Translations under genes and position numbers: made by a program
From: Paraglomus occultum
Taxonomy: Eukaryota > Glomeromycota > Glomeromycetes > Paraglomerales > Paraglomeraceae
Reading direction: 5' to 3'
Length of the DNA stretch: 12,589 nucleotides
NCBI GenBank assembly: GCA_910592205.1
Contig: CAJVPJ010001075.1
Location: forward strand, 1 to 12,589
Part shown: piece after piece, positions 7,631-12,589 of the stretch
Position numbering within the stretch: position 1 is the first letter of the stretch
Layout: every line of letters begins with the position of its first letter
The notes under the pieces: generated by a model
The model's input: only the letters and a program-made list of their open reading frames with translations
Told to the model about the DNA's origin: nothing
Database searches by the model: none

Positions 7631-9457
7631 ATGAGTAACTGGAGGAACCCAAACAATTGGTAAATAGCGATTTATCCTCATGTATTGATTTCTCGTATGA
7701 TCAGATCAACTGACATGTATTTCGTAAAAAAAATTATAGGCACTGGTATGGTATATAAAAGTCAATTCGTTTACGAATCTCACTACGTGCAAAACGACTA
7801 GCCCCATTCCGAACTGAAATGTCTTTTTGGCTTATAGGACATCGAAAAATTGTTTGAATTGGGCCAAAGACTATTTTGGCAGAGAACTCATAGGCGTCAC
7901 GGTAGAACATGACGGCACAACCGTTAAGACTGACAAACTCGAGGATTGTAAGGGAGACGTTGACCTGAGTCAAAGGAAAGGCAGATTAATTACAATTTAT
8001 GACGTCGCCTTGAACATTGAATATTCCGGTTAGTCTATCTTTTTGGTCTTGTTTTCTTTCCTCGTCACCGAAAGAAAATAACGAATAGATTTGGATCCGA
8101 CGATTTTATTCAATAGGCACATCCGCTGCTGGAAATTATGTAAAGGGTAGAATTAAATTTCCCGAAGTAGCCCATGATACGGACCTAAAGGATCTTGCGG
8201 TATGTAGCGTTAACGCACCTTGGATCGTCAGCTCCATTATGGCTGATTTTCTTCTCTTTGTCATCTCTCTCCACTATTTCTTTAGTATACTATTACTGCA
8301 GACGAGGATATGGATGATTACGAAATAGTCAAAGAAGTCGCCCGCAATCATTTGATACCTGCGCTGAAGGAAAGGCTCGGCAAGTTTGCGCACGATCTTG
8401 TTGAAAGTATGTCTTTCAAATATTTGCGTGAAACGTATATATTGCCAGCGTCTTTTCATTTAGTTGAAATGATTATTATTGTTTCAAACAGCCCATAGAC
8501 CAGACGTTTACATTGACCCTTCGCAAATGGGAGCGGTATCTACTCCGCGTCCAGTAACACCTATTGCATCATCATCTGATGTCACGAGTCAAAAACCAAG
8601 CCCTGCGTCTACTACCACAACGTCCTCTGCTTCTGCCAAAACACTTTTGAATACCAAGACAATTAAAGAAACTGTCGAATTCCAAACATCAGCTGATCAG
8701 TTATACGAGACATTGTTAGATCCAGGCAGAGTCGCCGCTTGGACAAGGGCCCGACCAGACATTTTCAAGACCGTTGGCAGTCATTACAATTTATTTGATG
8801 GAAACATCACTGGAGTTATGCTCGAATTGGTATGTCATGTCACGTAATGACTATGTATATCCACACAATACACACTTCCTTGCATCCTCGTTCCAGAGAG
8901 GGAATAATCTTAAAGCTAAATTGTTTTATTTCAGATTCCAAATGAAAAGATAACGCAGACGTGGCGTCTAAAGTCTTGGCCGGAAGGTAAAATCAATGTA
9001 ACGATAATAAATACGACAGTTCCGTTATTGTCCTGTCTATTACGCTAACTAATTTACACCATCATTTTTCTTGTACGCATTAGGTCATTACTCTAACGTC
9101 ACTATGACATTCGAACAAACGTCCGATAGTACCAAACTACATCTTACTCAAACCGGAGTCCCTATAGGCGAGGTCGATGTTGTCCGCAACAACTGGCAAA
9201 CGTTCTACTGGAATCCAATCAAAAGCGTCTTCGGGTATGGATCAATATCCTCGTCGTCATCATCATCATCAGCTAAAACAACGCATCGTAGTAGTGGTGG
9301 CGGTGGTGGTAGTAGTGGTAGTAATAGAAAGAAAAAGAAGTCTCAAAGGGGCAAGAAAGGATCGAGCGGTAACGGTTTGGGTATTGGGATTGCAACTGCA
9401 ATAGTACTGACAACTGCTATTGTCTTGGGGTTTATTTTTGCTTCTCGATCTTCGTAG
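7631..9457 (+). CDS. AHA1: Aha1, activator of Hsp90 ATPase, with predicted C-terminal membrane tail anchor
   Basis: Co-chaperone that binds the middle and N-terminal domains of Hsp90 and stimulates its ATPase. I read eight exons: 7631-7659, 7740-7745, 7838-8028, 8117-8199, 8286-8406, 8492-8829, 8935-8986 and 9084-9457. All introns (80-105 bases) are GT-AG and the phases join without a stop, giving 397 residues. The N-terminal domain (about 1-143) begins with NPNNWHW at residues 6-12 and has the conserved RKxxK-type motif as RKGR at 58-61. A Ser/Thr/Pro linker (about 154-197) leads to the AHSA1-type C-terminal domain (about 199-326), which includes the conserved SWPEGH and ends FGYG. Yeast and human Aha1 (about 350 and 338 residues) stop near there. 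This protein continues with a Ser run, a Gly/Ser run, a basic stretch (RKKKK, KK) and about 22 hydrophobic residues (372-393), then SRSS and the stop. The start is the only ATG giving NPNNWHW. Family identity is very secure; membrane insertion is inferred from sequence. Confidence 0.96.
7740..7745 (+). other. AHA1: 6-base microexon (exon 2 of AHA1)
   Basis: The bases GCACTG sit between an acceptor ending TTATAG and a donor GTATGG. Exon 1 ends in phase 2 after TG of a Trp codon. The microexon supplies the last base of that codon, a His codon and the first two bases of the next Trp; exon 3 supplies its last base. The result, NNWHW-TSKNC, lines up residue for residue with yeast Aha1 (NNWHW-VDKNC). 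Skipping it keeps the frame but deletes His-Trp from the conserved motif. Confidence 0.88.
9241..9324 (+). repeat. Triplet-rich coding tract in AHA1 exon 8
   Basis: Runs of TCG/TCA and then of AGT/GGT triplets encode the Ser run and the Gly/Ser run that link the Aha1 C-terminal domain to the membrane segment. Such triplet tracts change length easily without breaking the frame, so the linker is probably variable between strains. Confidence 0.75.
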
Positions 9458-9700
9458 ATATGGTGCACTTTTATGATCAGTAATAGGGGTCGCGGAAATG
9501 ACCGATTGGGCTTGGAGGGAAAAGTGCTGAAAATGGAAAAGAAAATATAGAGATAGGGAAAAGAAATGGAGAATGAGACATAGATGAACATCGACGGAAA
9601 GCTGAAGAATGGAGAGTTGATGATGCCTGGCAAAAGAAAGAGAGAGAGAAAGAGCTGGGAACTCGGAAAAGGCTGTTGATGCAGACTCTAATAATTAAGT
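9458..9700 (+). other. AHA1 3' flank with strongly purine-rich strand
   Basis: From about 9515 to 9665 the plus strand is largely A and G (many GGAAAAG, GAGA and AAAGAA units), with a GAGAGAGAGA run near 9640. It follows the AHA1 stop, so it is probably 3' untranslated sequence. I see no AATAAA within it. Confidence 0.45.
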
Positions 9701-11530
9701 GTGTGGTTAATTATTTATCACCCAAACTTAGCACGGATGATATTATTTCCAGAAAAAAACTTTTTTTTTTTCGAGGTTTTGAATCTGAACTTTTTTTTAA
9801 TACAAGACAATGGTTCACATAATATAAAAATGACGATGATTGTTATCTGTCAACACCATTGTCCGTCCGCAAGCATTTTCACAATATGCCATGAACAGTC
9901 AGTGCGTTACCCAAACCAACCAGTTTATTCTTCTCCAGATTTTCTTCACAAATCTGCCAACTCAAGAAAGGGAAGGCCTTCAATTCCATGAAAATTAAGA
10001 TTGTGGGAAATTGATTGGTTTGTGTACTTCCATAAACGACGTCAGTTTTAGCGCTCCTAATATAGTAGTGACCTTTGAAACCAGGCTTTTACTACTTACC
10101 GCTCGGCGTTAGTTAACCCATCTCTACCGATTGGTAGGTTGGGGTCTAGCAGTCGTTCTAAACAACGTGTTCTCAAATAAATAGAAAAATATGCCGAGGG
10201 TCATAATCCCAAGAGCACTCTCATGCGAATACTCCAAATTGATATTTATGTAGGGATTGCTATGCCACACCAAAGGAATGCATTAAGTATGGTGTTCAAA
10301 GTATAAACTTAAAGAGAATGCGAACACGCTGACGGTAGCGGAAATCCAATCTCTTGTATATCTAAATTGCCATTTTTATCGTTCTCCACTCTCTAATTTT
10401 AATCATCACATGACCCAATTCTTGTATCATCAACTAGGAACCGTTTAAAGAAAAAAAAACGGGAAAAAAACTGCCTATATCGATATGTTTGAAATTAAGC
10501 ATGCAAAATGTCTGGATAAAAAAAATCACTTGTGAAATTCGTCAAAAAAAACCAATAATAACTAGATGCTGGTGAGAATTTGTCAAAATCGGTAATGGTT
10601 GTGGACATATTAGAACGAATGTTCACATTTTGCGTTCTCCTTCAAGGAATAACTCTATCCTAAGTGCTTGGATAATTTATTGGACTTTGGTTTTATTTTG
10701 CAATTAAGCTCTGAATAATGTCATACATGATACTCGGTCGACATGCGCGCGTGCGCTATTAACGGCGCGGCATCATCGAGTAGAGATACGTTCAATGAAA
10801 CTTAAGTCTGTATATTTACATTTATTCCCATATGTCAATGGCCTGGCATTTGTGATTCTGTTACTCCCGCGCGGATTAAGTGAAGTTTAAACACATTACT
10901 TGTGTAGGAAACCACGCGATCGATCAAATTATTCGTCAGTGTCGTGCAACATATTGTTATCTCCTTTCTCTATTCGCTTATAGTCAGTGCTCTCTATAAA
11001 AGCTTTTTGGAAAGACGAAGGCTTAGTATAAGGAACGCCAACTGTATGTTTCCACAATAATTGTCGAGATATTTTATCTTGCCCTGATTTAAAACTATAG
11101 CGATCCGCCTATTACAGCTAGATATTACTTTAGCTTCTGTTCGCTAACAATCACGCGCAAGAATAAAACTGTTATTAGAACAATGAAAAGTTATACACTT
11201 TGCTAAGTCTTGACACGAATAATAAATGTGCTCGCAATTTAAATAAGTTCATAAAGAAAAAAACTGTAGAATACCAAGTGCAGTAGAATTTAAATGTGAT
11301 AAACATTTATTTAATGAAGTGTTTATAAACAGCGATACGTATATTGAATATTATTATAATACATTAAATAATTTGGATCAACCTTTTTGTTTTTTCAGAT
11401 CTATTTTTTTCCTACCAATATTGAAATACTATTGTTACAAATATTACTACACTATTATTCTATATTTCGCTACTATTACACGAATTATAATAATGATGGG
11501 TAGATAAATAATGAATAACTATTGCTCTCA
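9701..11530. other. Intergenic AT-rich region, no gene seen
   Basis: Frames here are short, start at non-ATG codons or run through homopolymers, and I recognise no protein, RNA gene or mobile element. A short GC island at about 10743-10771 contains alternating GCGCGCGTGCGC, unlike the surroundings. An AATAAA hexamer occurs near 10176, far from the AHA1 stop. Confidence 0.45.
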
Positions 11531-12030
11531 TCGGCATGCCAGGCAGCAAACTCACCATTCATCTTAACCAGCTTCAAGGACAGTTCCTTCACAAGCGGCT
11601 AAGTAACCACCGAATCAGTCTCTCAAACCCAGCTCCACCTCCACCAGAGTCCCATTGGATCCGATCACCCAGCAAACCCACCAGGGAAAGAAAAAAGGGG
11701 AAAGAAAGAAAAGGAAAATAGAAAATAAGTTAGTTATACGTGAAGCAATGCGATACTCACCTTATACTTACCAAAAACTTCTACCCGTCATCTAAAAGCT
11801 GTGAAGGAAAAGAAAGAAGAAAAAAAGAGATGTCTGAGAGTGTTCCGGGCATCTCCCATGACCCACTCAACAGACCCATGCCAGGATCCCTTCACCGCAG
11901 GCGAGCACTGGTGAAAGGGGTGAGTAGAGAGGCGTCACCGGTAACTACCCACCACCCGATCCAGATCCGTGCCCATCCACCAGAAAAGACGAAGGAGAGC
12001 AGCCACCTAGTGAACCGGTTTAAAGGGCAA
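11530..12030. other. GC-richer block with two C-rich and two purine-rich tracts
   Basis: Two C-rich stretches (about 11535-11685 and 11845-12010) each neighbour a purine-rich run (about 11686-11727 and 11803-11832) on the plus strand. Read on the minus strand, each unit is a pyrimidine tract and a block starting CTGGTGG with GGATC motifs, suggesting a diverged duplication. The plus-strand frames at 11536-11721 and 11740-12033 are low-complexity and unconvincing. It may be a degenerate mobile element or a non-coding transcript; I recognise no family. Confidence 0.35.
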
Positions 12031-12382
12031 TAGCAATTTGTTAAATAAGACTAGTTATTTTTGTCTACCCATCTAATAATAAAAAAACAAAACTTCTATT
12101 GGTAAATTATGCGGCAAAGGATTGTTCGTTATTGTTAATGTTTTATTTGCGTTTTTGGACAAGGAAAGTTGTTGCGCCGAAGCGATTCGTGCACAATGGT
12201 CCAGGAATATGAGTCGGCGCGTTTCCATTGCTTGTGTGGTCGATAATTGGAAGACTGTGCGGTAATATGGTGTAGTAACGGATTGTTGGTTGTATATACC
12301 GTACCGCTTTGAAACTAATAGAAAGAAACGTCTGGGTAATAGACGTGTTTGAACTTTTTTATTAGTTTGTGGTCGATAAATC

Positions 12383-12440
12383 ATGTCGACTTTTGTTCGT
12401 GAGCTGCATCAAATTGTCGTATGTGCCCATAATATGGAGT
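12383..12440 (+). CDS. Possible first exon of a gene leaving the right edge
   Basis: ATG at 12383 opens MSTFVRELHQIVVCAHNM and runs into GA-GTAAGA, a consensus donor, just before an in-frame TAA that would otherwise end it. Later exons could lie after an acceptor such as AATAG near 12490 or beyond the window. Upstream, 12073-12384 on the minus strand is a 103-codon ATG frame and two plus-strand frames are also open, so the coding strand in this stretch is uncertain. I recognise no family. Confidence 0.28.
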
Positions 12441-12589
12441 AAGAATTGCTTGCTGTCTTACGCTTTGGAAGAGAAATGGTATTACGTAATAGAAATAAGC
12501 GCCCGGACGTGTATGTACGTGCCTTCTATCGGTTAGCGGTTGATAACGTCATATCCTGTTAGAGAACTTGTTCGTAAGATGTAGTGAGC

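Noticed and set aside
7455-7973. Three minus-strand frames over the AHA1 promoter and first exons
   Set aside because: They overlap the AHA1 exons and promoter, whose splice phases and motif matches are decisive for the plus strand.
9177-9404. Plus-strand frame with His and Val runs
   Set aside because: It is the +1 shadow of the Ser and Gly triplet tracts in AHA1 exon 8.
1-12589. CRISPR array, rRNA, prophage or insertion sequence
   Set aside because: I saw no regularly spaced repeats, rRNA motifs, integrase or transposase motifs, or paired terminal repeats, and the genes are spliced eukaryotic genes.

Overview
This window looks like AT-rich nuclear DNA from a fungus. Introns are short (about 80 to 105 bases), donors are GTATGT, GTAAA or GTTAGT and acceptors are TAG or CAG. 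The best-preserved protein is closest in form to yeast Aha1. An early-diverging lineage such as Mucoromycota, perhaps Glomeromycotina, would fit the AT content and the Uma2-like relic, but that placement is inference. All genes here are spliced, so long single ORFs understate the coding content. The exon models below were built by reading splice sites, codon phase and family motifs by eye.

Layout. Positions 1-1660 are AT-rich with only weak coding-like fragments. Positions 1667-3243 (minus strand) hold a three-exon gene for a WRN/RNase D-type DEDDy 3'-5' exonuclease of about 460 residues with a long C-terminal extension that I do not recognise. Positions 3300-4790 are mostly empty. Positions 4794-5572 (minus) carry a decayed gene resembling the Uma2 family (PD-(D/E)XK nuclease fold), with in-frame stops. 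Positions 5689-6293 (minus) hold several coding-like exons of a protein I cannot name. Positions 6430-7500 have no firm gene. Positions 7631-9457 (plus) hold a complete eight-exon gene for Aha1, the activator of Hsp90 ATPase. Positions 9458-12589 are mainly intergenic, with one compositionally odd block at about 11530-12030 and a possible first exon near the right edge.

The highlight is the Aha1 gene. It has a perfect three-unit heat-shock element and a TATA-like box upstream. The conserved NxNNWHW motif is assembled through a 6-base microexon. After the usual C-terminal domain the protein carries a Ser/Gly/Lys-rich linker and a hydrophobic segment ending four residues before the stop, the layout of a tail-anchored membrane protein. 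Textbook Aha1 is a soluble cytosolic co-chaperone, so a membrane-tethered, heat-inducible Hsp90 activator would be an unusual variant. The exonuclease, the Uma2-like relic and the unnamed gene show no evident functional link to it.
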